Part shown: positions 18,950 through 31,331 of the stretch, piece by piece | Position numbering within the stretch: the stretch's first letter is position 1 | How the letters are laid out: every line of letters starts with the position of its first letter | Source of the DNA: Comamonadaceae bacterium | GTDB lineage: Bacteria > Pseudomonadota > Gammaproteobacteria > Burkholderiales > Burkholderiaceae_C | Direction of reading: 5' to 3' | Length of the DNA stretch: 64,000 bases | Assembly: GCA_009996515.1 (NCBI GenBank) | Contig: JAACZV010000007.1 | Coordinates: forward strand, 126,017 to 190,016 | Made by a program: the position numbers and the translations under genes | The notes under the pieces: generated by a model | Told to the model about the DNA's origin: nothing | Database searches by the model: none | What the model saw: the letters and a program-made list of their open reading frames with translations, nothing else

Positions 18950-18950
<1 letters not shown>
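17763..18950 (+). CDS. YjgN family (DUF898) membrane protein
   Basis: A 395-residue inner-membrane protein with about seven to eight hydrophobic segments and the DUF898/YjgN signature: an N-terminal FTGSGSEYFRIWAVNLLLI segment and KARRIRYFYANTLVDG, and a later internal repeat (FKSRLKFRALFGLTLKNWLL). The function of the family is unknown. The stop overlaps the start of an M48 metalloprotease by one base (TGATG), a pairing that recurs in proteobacteria and suggests a joint role at the membrane. Confidence 0.88.
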
Positions 18951-21407
<2,457 letters not shown>

Positions 21408-21417
21408 GGACCTTGCG

Positions 21418-21470
21418 GGACAGACCGCGCGAGCGCAGCGAGCAGCTCCGTCCCCAACTGACTCAGAGCG
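21418..21470 (+). repeat. Dispersed intergenic repeat, family 1, copy A
   Basis: A segment of about 50 bp between purB and the GNAT gene matches, in reverse complement, the segment at 38627-38690. Shared parts include GGACAGACCG, CGAGCGCAGCGAG and GTCCCCAACTGACT. In the other copy the ends form a perfect GGGGACAGA...TCTGTCCCC stem; here the arms carry a few mismatches. It could fold as a hairpin and end transcription of the convergent neighbours. Confidence 0.75.
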
Positions 21471-21471
21471 C

Positions 21472-21981
21472 CTAGAGCGCCAACCGGAAGACTCTCGAGG
21501 GCTCGTTGTAGCCCTCGAGCTGTTCCTGGCCCTGCTCGACGAAGCCCAGCTTGCGCAGCAGCGCCACGCTGGGCGGGTTGTCGATGGCCGTGATGGCCAT
21601 CAGGGACGTCCAGCCCAGCACCGTCCTCGCATGGGCCACGCAGGCGCGCGCGGCCTCCAGTGCATAGCCGCGGCCCTCGTGCTCGGCCAGCAGCGCATAG
21701 CCCAGGTCGGGCTCGGGCAGGGCGGCCCGCTTGAACAGCCCGCACATGCCCAGCAGCTCGCCGTCCTCGCGCCGCTGCACGGCCCAGAAACCGTGACCCA
21801 GTTCTCGATAGGCCTTGAACAGCCGCCCCTCGGCCCAGGTCAGCGCATCGTCGACGCTGCGCACGCCGGGGTCGTTGATGTTGCGCAGCCAGCCCGGCTC
21901 ATTGACCAGGCGCAGCAGGAAGGGCGCGTCAAGCGGTGTGAATTCACGCAGCGCCAGGCGTTCGGTGTCGAGGATATGCAT
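21472..21981 (-). CDS. GNAT-family N-acetyltransferase (RimJ/RimL-like)
   Basis: A 169-residue acetyl-CoA-dependent transferase. The start MHILDTERLALREFTPLDAP is the classical RimJ/RimL opening; the acetyl-CoA loop is GYALLAEHEGRGYALEAARA and the C-terminal IDNPPSVALLRKLGF is also typical. Such enzymes acetylate protein N-termini, amino acids or small amines; the substrate here is not predictable. The frame is open upstream of this Met but no family homology lies there. Divergent from the GGDEF-EAL gene. Confidence 0.9.
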   Translation of the reverse strand: MHILDTERLALREFTPLDAPFLLRLVNEPGWLRNINDPGVRSVDDALTWAEGRLFKAYRELGHGFWAVQRREDGELLGMCGLFKRAALPEPDLGYALLAEHEGRGYALEAARACVAHARTVLGWTSLMAITAIDNPPSVALLRKLGFVEQGQEQLEGYNEPSRVFRLAL

Positions 21982-22054
21982 GAGACCAGACAATAACCGG
22001 TCATGCTCCAATCCCGCCCGACCGACCAGACCACAGCCGCCGCATAGCCGCTTC

Positions 22055-24316
22055 ATGAGCCTCGCGCCCGACCCCAGCGACAACCCCGCGCTCCGCCAGG
22101 CGCTGCGCGAGCTGGATGTCATTCTGGCCAACGCGGGCGTCGGCGTGGTGTTCGTGAAGGCGCGCAAGCTGGTGCGCTGCAACCAGCGCTACGCCGAGAT
22201 CTACGGCTTCGCCAGCCCGGAGGCGGCCGTCGGCCGCAGCAGCGTGGAGCTGTACGAGAGCGAGGACGAGGCCCGCAGCCTGGGTCGCCGCGCCTATCCG
22301 GTGCTGGCGGCCGGCGAGACCTTCCGCAGCGAACAGCTGATGCTGCGCCAGAACGGCGCGCGCTTCTGGACCCAGCTGACCGGCCGCCTCATCGATCCCG
22401 CCGACCCGTCGGTCGGCTCGATCTGGATCGTCGAGGACATCCACGAGCGCAAGCTGGCCGACGCGGCGCTGGCCGACCTGCATGCCGAGCAGCAGCTGAT
22501 CTTCGACCACGCGATGGTGGGCATCGTCTTCCTGCGCGGCCGCCGCGTGACGCGCTGCAACCGCGCCTTCGAACAGCTGTTCGGCTACGGCCCCGGCGAG
22601 CTGGACGGCCAGCTGTCGCGCGTCTGGTACCTCAGCGAGGCGGACTGGAAGGCCGCCGGCGACCTCTGCTACGAGCCGCTGTCGCGCGGCGACTCCTTCC
22701 ACGCCGAGATGCTGCTGGGCCGCAAGGACGGCACGCCCGTCTGGTGCGAGGTGCGCAGCAAGGCCATCGATCGCAGCGACCTGTCGCGCGGCTCGATCTG
22801 GATCACGCAGGACATCACCGCACGCAAGCAGGCCGAGCAAGACCTGGTGCGCTCCAAGGCCCAGCTGGAAGCCCTGGTCGCCCAGCGCACCGAGCAGCTC
22901 AGCCAGACCGTCGCGGCGCTGGAGCTCAAGGTCGCCGAACAGCAGGCCGCCGAGGCCCGCGCCGAGCGCCTGGCCCTGTTCGATGCGCTGACCGGCCTGC
23001 CCAACCGCCACCTGCTCGCCGACCGCGCCAGCCAGGCCCTGGACATCGCCCGCCGCAGCGACGAGCCGCTGGCCGTGCTGTTCCTGGACCTGGACCACTT
23101 CAAGAACGTCAACGACTCGCTGGGCCACCGCGTCGGTGACAGCCTGCTGACCCAGCTGGCCGCGCGGCTGCGCGGCGCCGTGCGCGAGCAGGACACCGTG
23201 GCCCGCATGGGCGGCGACGAGTTCGTCCTCGTGCTGCCGCTGACCGACGTCGCCGGCGCCGCCCACCTGGCCACCAAGCTGATGGCGCTGGCCAGCGCCC
23301 CCTTCCACGTCGACCAGCAGGAGCTGACCGTCACGCCGTCCATGGGCATCGCGATGTTCCCGACGGATGGCGGCGACTTCGAGACGCTGTGCAAATGCGC
23401 CGACGCGGCCATGTTCCGCGCCAAGAAGGATGGCCGCAACGCCTACCGCTTCTTCACGAGCGAGATGCAGGCCCAGTCGGCCCGCGCGCTGCAGCTGGAG
23501 AACGGGCTGCGTCGGGCGCTGGAGCGCGGTCAGCTCAGCCTGCACTACCAGCCCCAGTTCGCGCTCGACGCCCACGGCGGCGACACGCCCTACGGCGGCG
23601 ACGGCAAGGCCCGCATCGTCGGCGCCGAGGCCTTGCTGCGCTGGCACCACCCCGAGCTGGGCTGGGTGTCGCCGGCCGAGTTCATCCCCATCGCCGAGGC
23701 CTCCGGGCTGATCCTGCCCATCGGCGAATGGGTGCTGCGGGAGGCGCTGTCGCAGCTGCGGCGCTGGGACCGCGCCGGCCTGCCGCAGCTGGCCATGGCC
23801 GTCAACCTGTCGGCCGTGCAGTTCCGCCATGACGACCTGCCGGCGCTGGTGGGCCGCCTGCTGGACGAGCTCGGCGTGCAGGCCCATCGCCTGGAACTGG
23901 AGCTCACCGAGGGCGCCGCGATGGACAATCCGGCCGCCGCCATCGCCGTCATGAACGCGCTGCATGCGCGCGGCGTGCAGCTGTCCATCGACGACTTCGG
24001 CACCGGCCACTCCTCGCTGAGCTATCTGAAGCGCTTCCGGGTCGGCAAGCTCAAGATCGACCAGTCCTTCGTGCGCGACCTGACCGAGGACGCCGAGGAC
24101 CGCGCCATCGTCGACGCGGTCATCCGCATGGCCGGCGCCCTGGGCCTGCAGACCCTGGCCGAGGGCGTGGAGACCGAGGGCCAGCTGGCCTTCCTGCGCC
24201 GCCAGGGCTGCCAGGCCGTGCAGGGCTATCTGTTCAGCCGCCCGCTGCCGGCCGAGGCTTTTGCAGAATTCGTGCTGGACCGCATCGCCCCCCTCTCCGC
24301 TTTTGCCCTGACATGA
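22055..24316 (+). CDS. PAS-PAS-GGDEF-EAL cyclic di-GMP protein
   Basis: A 753-residue cytosolic protein with two PAS domains (about residues 18-140 and 145-270), a coiled linker, a GGDEF domain with intact loop (RMGGDEF) and inhibitory RxxD site (REQD), and a C-terminal EAL domain. The EAL signature reads EALLRW, with the later [15 protein letters not shown] and EGVETEGQ motifs, so both activities may be possible. No membrane helix is seen. Start chosen at MSLAPDPS, since upstream in-frame codons overlap the divergent GNAT gene. Its stop overlaps pyrF by four bases (ATGA). Confidence 0.93.
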   Translation: MSLAPDPSDNPALRQALRELDVILANAGVGVVFVKARKLVRCNQRYAEIYGFASPEAAVGRSSVELYESEDEARSLGRRAYPVLAAGETFRSEQLMLRQNGARFWTQLTGRLIDPADPSVGSIWIVEDIHERKLADAALADLHAEQQLIFDHAMVGIVFLRGRRVTRCNRAFEQLFGYGPGELDGQLSRVWYLSEADWKAAGDLCYEPLSRGDSFHAEMLLGRKDGTPVWCEVRSKAIDRSDLSRGSIWITQDITARKQAEQDLVRSKAQLEALVAQRTEQLSQTVAALELKVAEQQAAEARAERLALFDALTGLPNRHLLADRASQALDIARRSDEPLAVLFLDLDHFKNVNDSLGHRVGDSLLTQLAARLRGAVREQDTVARMGGDEFVLVLPLTDVAGAAHLATKLMALASAPFHVDQQELTVTPSMGIAMFPTDGGDFETLCKCADAAMFRAKKDGRNAYRFFTSEMQAQSARALQLENGLRRALERGQLSLHYQPQFALDAHGGDTPYGGDGKARIVGAEALLRWHHPELGWVSPAEFIPIAEASGLILPIGEWVLREALSQLRRWDRAGLPQLAMAVNLSAVQFRHDDLPALVGRLLDELGVQAHRLELELTEGAAMDNPAAAIAVMNALHARGVQLSIDDFGTGHSSLSYLKRFRVGKLKIDQSFVRDLTEDAEDRAIVDAVIRMAGALGLQTLAEGVETEGQLAFLRRQGCQAVQGYLFSRPLPAEAFAEFVLDRIAPLSAFALT

Positions 24317-25116
24317 CGACTTTTGTTGCCCAGCTCCAAGCCCGTTCTTCCTCCCGCCTGTGCGTGGGCCTCGACCCCGAGCCGGCCAAGCTGCCGGGCG
24401 CCTGGGCCGGCGATGCCAGCAAGTTCTACGACTTCTGCGCCGCCATCGTCGATGCGACCCACGACCTGGTCTGCGCCTTCAAGCCGCAGATCGCCTACTT
24501 CGCCGCCCACCGCGCCGAGGACCAGCTGGAGCGCCTGATCGACCACATCCACGCGGTCGCGCCCGGCGTGCCCGTCATCCTGGACGCCAAGCGCGGCGAC
24601 ATCGGCTCCACCGCCGAGCAGTACGCCCGCGAGGCCTTCGTGCGCTACCGCGCCGACGCCGTCACGCTGTCGCCCTTCATGGGCTTCGACAGCATCGAGC
24701 CCTACCTCGCCTACGAGGGCAAGGGCGCCATCCTGCTGTGCCGCACCTCCAACAAGGGCGGCGACGACTGGCAGATGCAGCGCCTGGCCGACGTGCCGGG
24801 CCAGCCGCGGCTGTTCGAGCACCTGGCCCACCTCGCCGAGACGCAATGGAACCGCAACGGCCAGCTGGGCCTGGTCGTCGGCGCCACCTACCCCGAAGAG
24901 ATCGCCCGCGTGCGCGAGCTCGCGCCCACGCTGCCGCTGCTGGTGCCGGGGGTCGGCGCCCAGGGCGGCGATGCCGCGGCCGTCGTGCAGGCCGCGGGCC
25001 GCACGGCGCCGCTGGTCGTGAACTCCTCGCGCGCCGTCCTCTATGCCGGCCGCGGCGAAGACTTCGCCGCCCGCGCCCGCGCCGTCGCGGAGGCGACCCG
25101 ACAGGCCCTGAGCTGA
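24313..25116 (+). CDS. pyrF: Orotidine 5'-phosphate decarboxylase, type 2
   Basis: Converts OMP to UMP, the last step of pyrimidine synthesis. The 267-residue product is the longer subfamily-2 form, with the catalytic Asp-Lys-Asp array in [17 protein letters not shown] and an early substrate Lys in AFKPQIAYF. It overlaps the preceding cyclic di-GMP gene by four bases and is followed two bases later by the hybrid kinase gene, so an essential metabolic gene is embedded in a signalling operon. Confidence 0.96.
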   Translation: MTTFVAQLQARSSSRLCVGLDPEPAKLPGAWAGDASKFYDFCAAIVDATHDLVCAFKPQIAYFAAHRAEDQLERLIDHIHAVAPGVPVILDAKRGDIGSTAEQYAREAFVRYRADAVTLSPFMGFDSIEPYLAYEGKGAILLCRTSNKGGDDWQMQRLADVPGQPRLFEHLAHLAETQWNRNGQLGLVVGATYPEEIARVRELAPTLPLLVPGVGAQGGDAAAVVQAAGRTAPLVVNSSRAVLYAGRGEDFAARARAVAEATRQALS

Positions 25117-25118
25117 GC

Positions 25119-28100
25119 ATGGCCCGCGCCGCCGACGACATCAGCAGCCTCGTCGGCCACGCGGCGCCGCCCGAGCAGCAACGCCTGCGCCTGGCGACCA
25201 GCATGCGCTGGCATGCGGCGCGCATCTTCCTGCTGGCCTGCGGGCCCATCTTCCTGCCGGTGGCGGCGCTGCTCTGGTACACCCGCCAGGCCGGTGAATG
25301 GCTGGACGGCTGGCTGCCGCCGCTGCTGGCGACGCTGATCGCGCTGCTGGCCCTGCTGCGCCTGCTGACGCTGCCGCGCCGCCCGCGCCGCGAACCCCGG
25401 CCGGCCGTCGCGCTGCTGATGATGGCCCTGGTCATTGCGCTGCCGGTCAGCGTCGCCGTGTCGCGCAACCTCGGCCTGTGGGCGCTGGGCCTGACGGCGG
25501 CGGGCCTGATCGTGGCCTTCGTCACCGGCATGCTGGGCCTGGGCGCCGGCCTGCTGCTGACCGCGCTGGCCGGCGCGGCGCTGGCCGGCCTGGGCGGCGC
25601 CGAGGCCATGGGCTGGGCCACCCAGCCCGAGGCCATGCACAGCCTGCCGCTGCGCTTGGGCATCCAGCTCGGCCTGCTGGGCGCGGGCCTGGTCACCGGC
25701 ATCGCGCTGTTCAAGATGATGCAGCGCTCGCTGGCCGAGGCCGAGGAGCGCACGGCGCGCTTCCGCGGACTGCTGGGCATGGCCGTGGACTGGTACTGGG
25801 AGATGGACCGCGAGTACCGCTTCACCCATGTGGCCGAGGAGCGGCCCGGCAGCGCCGGCCTGGACGTGCAGGCCTGCCTGGGCAAGACGCCCTGGGACAT
25901 CGACGACATGGGCCTGTCGGACGACGAGCTGGACGCCCACCGCGCCGACCTCGAATCGCGCCGCCCCTTCCACGCCATGCTGGCCCGCCGCGCCGGCCCG
26001 GACGGCAGCGCGCTGTGGGTCTCCATCAGCGGCGAGCCGCGCTTCGACGCGCAGGGCAATTTCCGCGGCTACTGGGGCGTGGGCCGCGACGTGACGGGCG
26101 AGGTGGCCGCCGAGCAGACCGTGCAGGCCACCGAGACGCGCTACCGCGAGCTGTTCCGCCGCTCGCCCAGCCCGCTGGTGCTGCACCGCTGGGGCCGCGT
26201 CGTCGACGCCAACCCGGCCGCCATGGCCATGTTCGGCTATGCGCAGCGCTCCAGCATGATCGGCCAGGACTTGTTCAGCCACTACGAGCCTGGCGACGAC
26301 GAGAGCGCGCGCCAGCAGGCCCTGCGGCTGGAAGGCCTGGCACCGGGCGCCATGCAGCCCATGGCCGAGTACCGGCTGCGCACGCTGTCGCGCCGGCGCC
26401 GCCTGGTGCAGGCCACCAGCGTGCGCGTGGAGACCGCCTCGGGGCCGGCCACGCTGACCTTCTTCACCGACCAGACCGAGCAGAGCCGCGCCCAGGACGC
26501 GCTGCGCCGCTCGGAGGGCCTGCTGTCGCACCTGGTGGCCACCAGCCCCGACGTCATCACGCTGACCGAGGCCGAGAGCGGCCGCTACGCGATGGTCAAC
26601 AAGGCCTTCGAGGCGCTCACCGGCTGGGACGGCGCCGAGGTGTTGGGCCGCACGTCCGACGAGATCGGCATCTGGCACGACCCGGCCGACCGCGTCGCCA
26701 TCCGCGAGGCCATTCGCCGCGACGGCACGGCCAGCAACCTGCCCATCAGCTTCCGCCGCAAGGACGGCAGCACGATCTCCATGCTGGTGTCGGTCGCGCC
26801 CTTCGAGATGGACGGCCAGAACTACCTGGTGCTGTACGCCCGCGACGTCAGCGAGAGCGAACGCACCCGGCTCGTGCACGGCGCCATCCTGGAGAACGCG
26901 TCCATCGGCATCGCGCTGACGCGCGACCAGCAGTTCGTGCTGGCCAACCCGCGCATCGAAGCCATGTTCGGCTGGGCGCGCGGCACGCTGCTGGGCCAGC
27001 ATGGCAGCGTCGTCTGGCCCGGCGTGGAGGAATGGCAGGCCGTGGGCCGCGACCTCGGCGCCGCGCTGGCCGCCGGCGAGCAGGTCGAGACCGAGCGCAC
27101 CATGCGCCGCCGCGACGGCTCCACCTTCCTGGCCCGGCTGCTGGCCAAGGCTGTCGACCCGGCCCATCCCAGCCGCGGCGGCACGATCTGGATCATCGAG
27201 GACATCACCGAGCGCCGCCGCGTCGAGGACCAGCTCGCCCAGGCCAAGGACGCGGCCCAGGCCGCCAGCCGCGCCAAGAGCGCCTTCCTGGCCAACACCA
27301 GCCACGAGATCCGCACGCCGCTCAACGGCCTGCTGGGCCTGGGACGGCTGGCCCAGCAGCCCGACATCGCCGAGGCGCAGCGGCGCGACTACCTGAACCA
27401 GATGATGGACAGCGCCGAGAGCCTGTCGGGCCTGATCTCCGACATCCTGGACCTGTCCAAGATCGAGGCCGGGCGCCTGACGCTGGAAAGCCAGCCCTTC
27501 TCGCTGCGCGAGCTGCTGGCCTCCATCCGCCTGGCCTATCTGACGCTGGCGCAGGCGCGCGGCCTGAGCTTCGCCGTGGACATCGACCCGGCCCTGCCGG
27601 CCTGGGTGTTCGGCGACCCGCTGCGCACGCGCCAGATCCTGTCCAACTACCTGACCAATGCGCTGAAGTTCACGCAGACCGGCGGCATCACCGTCGCCGT
27701 GCGTGCGCTGGCCGTCAATGCCCGCGGCAGTGCCGGTGAATGGGTGCGCGTCGAGGTGCGCGACACCGGCCCCGGCATCGCGCCCGATCAGCTGAAGCGC
27801 CTGTTCCAGCCCTTCACCCAGGCCGACGAATCGACGACGCGGCGCTTCGGCGGCACGGGCCTGGGCCTGTCCATCTGCCGCGAGCTGGCCACGCTGATGG
27901 GCGGCGAGGTGGGCGTGGACAGCACGCCCGGCAAGGGCTCGGCCTTCTGGGCCGAGCTGCCGCTGCCCGCCGCGCCGGCCCCCCACCAGCCGCGCGAGCC
28001 GCGCAGCACGGCCGGCGACGGCCTGCAGGGCCGGCGCGTGCTGATCGCCGAGGACCACCCGGTCAACATGCTGATCGCGGTGGCCCAGCTGGAGCAATGG

Positions 28101-28418
28101 GGCATGGAGGTAGCCCAGGCCAGCGACGGCCGCCAGGCCATCGAGGCCGTGCTGGCGGCCGCCAGCGTCGGCAAGCCCTTCGACATCGTGCTGATGGACG
28201 TGCAGATGCCGGTCATGGGCGGGCATGATGCGACCCGCGAGCTGCGCAAGCATTTCAGCGCCGACGAGCTGCCCATCGTCGCGCTGACCGCCGCCGCCCT
28301 GGTGTCGGAGCGCGACGATGCGTTCGCCGCCGGCATGAACGACTTCCTGACCAAGCCCATAGACACGCCCAAGCTGCACCGGACGCTGCTGAAGCTCACC
28401 ACGCGACGCCCGGCCTGA
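25119..28418 (+). CDS. Hybrid sensor histidine kinase with multiple PAS domains
   Basis: A 1099-residue membrane-bound kinase. About six hydrophobic helices fill residues 30-205, then four PAS-type domains (about 210-335, 340-460, 465-585, 590-700), a dimerisation/phosphoacceptor domain with the His in [18 protein letters not shown], an HATPase domain ([22 protein letters not shown]), and a C-terminal receiver with the phosphoacceptor Asp in [14 protein letters not shown]. No separate response regulator or Hpt gene is adjacent. The start ATG lies two bases after the pyrF stop; the frame is open further upstream only as antiphase of pyrF. Confidence 0.93.
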   Translation: MARAADDISSLVGHAAPPEQQRLRLATSMRWHAARIFLLACGPIFLPVAALLWYTRQAGEWLDGWLPPLLATLIALLALLRLLTLPRRPRREPRPAVALLMMALVIALPVSVAVSRNLGLWALGLTAAGLIVAFVTGMLGLGAGLLLTALAGAALAGLGGAEAMGWATQPEAMHSLPLRLGIQLGLLGAGLVTGIALFKMMQRSLAEAEERTARFRGLLGMAVDWYWEMDREYRFTHVAEERPGSAGLDVQACLGKTPWDIDDMGLSDDELDAHRADLESRRPFHAMLARRAGPDGSALWVSISGEPRFDAQGNFRGYWGVGRDVTGEVAAEQTVQATETRYRELFRRSPSPLVLHRWGRVVDANPAAMAMFGYAQRSSMIGQDLFSHYEPGDDESARQQALRLEGLAPGAMQPMAEYRLRTLSRRRRLVQATSVRVETASGPATLTFFTDQTEQSRAQDALRRSEGLLSHLVATSPDVITLTEAESGRYAMVNKAFEALTGWDGAEVLGRTSDEIGIWHDPADRVAIREAIRRDGTASNLPISFRRKDGSTISMLVSVAPFEMDGQNYLVLYARDVSESERTRLVHGAILENASIGIALTRDQQFVLANPRIEAMFGWARGTLLGQHGSVVWPGVEEWQAVGRDLGAALAAGEQVETERTMRRRDGSTFLARLLAKAVDPAHPSRGGTIWIIEDITERRRVEDQLAQAKDAAQAASRAKSAFLANTSHEIRTPLNGLLGLGRLAQQPDIAEAQRRDYLNQMMDSAESLSGLISDILDLSKIEAGRLTLESQPFSLRELLASIRLAYLTLAQARGLSFAVDIDPALPAWVFGDPLRTRQILSNYLTNALKFTQTGGITVAVRALAVNARGSAGEWVRVEVRDTGPGIAPDQLKRLFQPFTQADESTTRRFGGTGLGLSICRELATLMGGEVGVDSTPGKGSAFWAELPLPAAPAPHQPREPRSTAGDGLQGRRVLIAEDHPVNMLIAVAQLEQWGMEVAQASDGRQAIEAVLAAASVGKPFDIVLMDVQMPVMGGHDATRELRKHFSADELPIVALTAAALVSERDDAFAAGMNDFLTKPIDTPKLHRTLLKLTTRRPA

Positions 28419-28429
28419 AGGAGCCCGAC

Positions 28430-29140
28430 ATGACCCAGCCGCCGCGATCGTTCAGGTACTACGACTTGATCATGGCGGCCTTCGTCTGCGTGCTGCTGTG
28501 CTCCAACCTGATCGGCGCGGCCAAGGCGGCGCAGCTGACGCTGCCGCTGTTCGGCCCGGTCACCTTCGGCGCCGACCTGTTCTTCTTCCCGATCAGCTAC
28601 ATCTTCGGCGACGTGCTGACCGAGGTCTACGGCTACGGCCGCGACCGGCGCGTCGTCTGGGCCGGCTTCGGCGCGCTGCTGTTCGCGGCCTTCATGGCTT
28701 TCGTCGTCGTGCACCTGCCGCCGGCACAGAACGAGTTCATGGCCGTCTATCAGCCGCAGCTCGAGGCGGTGTTCGGCAACACCTGGCGCATCGTCGCCGG
28801 CTCCATGATCGCCTTCGCCTGCGGCAGCTTCGCCAACAGCTATGTGCTGGCCAGGATGAAGGTCGCGACGCAGGGCCGCTTCCTGTGGGCGCGCGTCATC
28901 GGCTCCACCATCGTGGGCCAGTTCGTCGACACGGGGCTGTTCTTCCTGATCGCCTTCTGGGGCATCTGGCCGCATGAGCAGCTGATGGCGGTCATCGTCA
29001 GCCAGTACCTGTTCAAGACGACCTGGGAGGCCGTCATGTACCCGGCCACCGCGCGCGCCGTCGCCTTCCTGAAGCGTGCGGAGGGCGTGGACTACTACGA
29101 CCGCGGCACCAACTTCAATCCGTTCTCGATCAAGGTCTGA
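28430..29140 (+). CDS. Queuosine precursor transporter (YhhQ family)
   Basis: A 236-residue inner-membrane protein of the COG1738/YhhQ family, which takes up the queuosine precursors preQ0/preQ1 used in tRNA modification. About six membrane helices are visible, with the family's FFFPISYIFGDVLTEVYGYG segment and GSFANSYVLARMK. It follows the hybrid kinase by 11 bp with GGAG ahead of the ATG and is terminated by a strong palindrome. Family identity is strong; substrate by analogy. Confidence 0.9.
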   Translation: MTQPPRSFRYYDLIMAAFVCVLLCSNLIGAAKAAQLTLPLFGPVTFGADLFFFPISYIFGDVLTEVYGYGRDRRVVWAGFGALLFAAFMAFVVVHLPPAQNEFMAVYQPQLEAVFGNTWRIVAGSMIAFACGSFANSYVLARMKVATQGRFLWARVIGSTIVGQFVDTGLFFLIAFWGIWPHEQLMAVIVSQYLFKTTWEAVMYPATARAVAFLKRAEGVDYYDRGTNFNPFSIKV

Positions 29141-29154
29141 GCCGGCCCGCAACG

Positions 29155-29184
29155 AAAAACGGCGGCCCGCGGGCCGCCGTTTCT
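29155..29184. terminator. Bidirectional terminator between yhhQ-like gene and S9 peptidase gene
   Basis: A nearly uninterrupted palindrome, arms AAACGGCGGCCC and GGGCCGCCGTTT, with A-tract on the left and T-rich sequence on the right. It lies between convergent genes and can serve both directions. Confidence 0.88.
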
Positions 29185-29201
29185 TGGGGTCGATCAACCG
29201 A

Positions 29202-31265
29202 TCAGAGGCCGCCGCCGCCGCAGCCCTTGGACAGGTAGTCGCTGATCAGCCTGAGCTGGTCGGCATTGGTCTTGCGCGTCCAGGCAGGGCCATGGGCGTA
29301 GTCCTTCAGCACGTGGTACTCCACCGGCTTGCCGGCGGCCTTGGCCTTGTCGACGAAGAGCTCCGACTGGATCAGCGGCACGGTCTGGTCGCGATCGCCG
29401 TGATAGACCATCAGCGGGATCTCCATCTTGTCCGCCTTGGTCAGCGGGCTCAGGCCGCGCACCGTGGGTTCCTGACCCGACTGGAAGTAGGGGTTGGTGA
29501 AGAACTTCGCCCAGATGCGCTCGATGTCGGACACGCCGGCGCCGGCGATGGCGCACTTGTAGAGGCCGTTGGGGCGCACCGAGGCCGCAAAGGCCGCGTA
29601 GCCGCCGTAGGAGAAGCCGAACATGGCGACGCGCTTGGGGTCGGCCAGCTTCTCGCTGACCAGCCACTTCACGCCGTCGTCCTTGTCGTCCTGCATCTTC
29701 TGGCCCCATTCGCGGTCACCGGCGAACCACAGCGTGCGGCCCCAGCCCTGCGAGCCGCGGTACTGCGGCTGCAGCACGACGCGGCATTGCGACACCAGCA
29801 TCGGCACCCAGCCCGAACGGTCGTAGTCCATCGTGTCGCGGGCCCAGGGGCCGCCGTGCGGATGGATGACCGTCGCGTAGGGGCCCGGGCCGCACAGCTG
29901 CGGGTTGGGCACCGTCAGATAGGCGGGGATGTTCAGGCCGTCGCGCGCCTTGTAGTAGACGAAGCGGGCGCTGCCGAGGGCGCGCTTGTCGACCTCCGGG
30001 AACTCCTTGGCCAGCAGCTGGATCTTCTGGCCGCGCAGCAGGTAGTGCTCGGTCGGGTAGGTCGAGCCGCTGACGCGGATCAGGTAGGTCGGCGTCTCGC
30101 CACCCACGTACTGCACCAGCCGCACGGACACGCCGTCGAAGGAGCGGATCTCGGCCCGGTCGTTGCCGCCCACGCTGCGCAGTTCCTGCTGGATTTCCTT
30201 GATGCCCAGCGCCTGCGCGACGCCGCGCACGGCGGCCTCCATCTTGGGGTTCTCCCAGTACTCGTCGCCGCCCAGGTGGCCGTCCAGCGAGAAGCCGTCG
30301 AAGCCGTCGTCGTTGGGCGCGTCGTCGTCGCGGAAGGAGCGCACGCCGGTCGCGTCGAAGAACTTGTGCTCGAACAAGGTGTCCGCCACCTTGCGGGCGG
30401 CGATGTCGTACTCGTACAGACCCGTGACCTCGCGGCCGACGTTGCTGCGGATGATGGCCGTGCCCGCCTTGGCGCCGGGTGCCACCACGTCGACGACGTC
30501 GCGGTTCTTCACGTAGCTGCGGAAGTGTTCCTCCCACGCGCCGTCCTTGCTGCGGAAGTCGAGGGCCGTGAACGTGCCCTGGGCGTCGCTGCCCAGGCGC
30601 TGCTTGGCCCAGACCTGGCCCGCCGAGTTGACCAGCACGCGGGCATCGGACTCGCTCAGCCGCATGATGCGCGTGGCCTTGGCCGTGCGCAGGTTGTAGC
30701 GGTAGATGTCGCGGCTGTCGCCGCGCGTGTCGCTTTCCAGGATGACGTTGTCGCGGTCACCCGGCAGGCGGCTCAGCACCGTGGGGTTGGCCAGGGCCGC
30801 CGCCTTCTTGGCGATCTCGGAGCGGGCGATGTCGGCGGACGCCATCGGCTCGATCCAGTTCTTGCCCTCCAGGTCCGTGAACAGCAGCTTGGTGATGAAG
30901 GTCTTGGTGACCTCGTCGGCGCGCAGGTCGTAGGGCTGCGTCATCTCGACCTGCAGCATGTCGTTCTTCAGGAACGAGGCGCTGCGGATCTGCATGTTCG
31001 TGGCGCCGATGACCGTCGGCTTGGCCGCCGGGTCGGCCAGCTTCCAGACCAGGATGCTGCGGTTGTCGCCCTGGCTCTGGATGGCCAGCATGTGCAGGCC
31101 GTCGGGAGAGATCCGGAAGCCCGTCATGCCGGGGAACTGCGCCAGCGTCTCGATGGTCGGGACGCGGATGGGGGACGGGTCGGCGGCCTGCGCGGCGGGG
31201 CTGAAGGCCAGCACGGCGCCCGCGATGGCGATCAGCCGGCTCACGGTGTTCAAGTGGTATTTCAT
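29202..31265 (-). CDS. Secreted S9-family prolyl-oligopeptidase-like peptidase
   Basis: A 687-residue serine peptidase with a signal peptide (MKYHLNTVSRLIAIAGAVLA..., cleavage near AQAAD), a beta-propeller domain to about residue 420 and a C-terminal alpha/beta-hydrolase domain. The nucleophile Ser is in GFSYGGYAAF, the Asp in YHGDRDQTVP and the His in KDYAHGPAW. The tail ends in a short Gly run after Cys. The start was moved to MKYHLN because the open codons before it overlap the terminator. It follows a TonB-dependent receptor gene on the same strand, with a terminator between; uptake and hydrolysis of peptides is a reasonable joint role. Confidence 0.9.
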   Translation of the reverse strand: MKYHLNTVSRLIAIAGAVLAFSPAAQAADPSPIRVPTIETLAQFPGMTGFRISPDGLHMLAIQSQGDNRSILVWKLADPAAKPTVIGATNMQIRSASFLKNDMLQVEMTQPYDLRADEVTKTFITKLLFTDLEGKNWIEPMASADIARSEIAKKAAALANPTVLSRLPGDRDNVILESDTRGDSRDIYRYNLRTAKATRIMRLSESDARVLVNSAGQVWAKQRLGSDAQGTFTALDFRSKDGAWEEHFRSYVKNRDVVDVVAPGAKAGTAIIRSNVGREVTGLYEYDIAARKVADTLFEHKFFDATGVRSFRDDDAPNDDGFDGFSLDGHLGGDEYWENPKMEAAVRGVAQALGIKEIQQELRSVGGNDRAEIRSFDGVSVRLVQYVGGETPTYLIRVSGSTYPTEHYLLRGQKIQLLAKEFPEVDKRALGSARFVYYKARDGLNIPAYLTVPNPQLCGPGPYATVIHPHGGPWARDTMDYDRSGWVPMLVSQCRVVLQPQYRGSQGWGRTLWFAGDREWGQKMQDDKDDGVKWLVSEKLADPKRVAMFGFSYGGYAAFAASVRPNGLYKCAIAGAGVSDIERIWAKFFTNPYFQSGQEPTVRGLSPLTKADKMEIPLMVYHGDRDQTVPLIQSELFVDKAKAAGKPVEYHVLKDYAHGPAWTRKTNADQLRLISDYLSKGCGGGGL

Positions 31266-31278
31266 ACGAATCACGCCT

Positions 31279-31316
31279 AAAAAAAAGCCCCGGCAACCCG
31301 AGGGTTGCCAGGGCTT
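31279..31316 (-). terminator. Intrinsic terminator after the TonB-dependent receptor gene
   Basis: Reading the minus strand, AAGCCCTGGCAACCC pairs with GGGTTGCCGGGGCTT around a 3-base loop (one mismatch) and is followed by a run of eight T. It ends 13 bases ahead of the S9 peptidase start, so peptidase expression requires read-through or its own promoter. Confidence 0.88.
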
Positions 31317-31331
31317 CACCGCACTAGGGGA

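Noticed and set aside
25041..28379. A 1112-codon open frame antisense to the hybrid kinase gene
   Set aside because: It mirrors third-position GC of the kinase gene, its translation is low-complexity (Gly, Ala, Gln, His) without domains, and the sense strand has clear PAS, kinase and receiver motifs.
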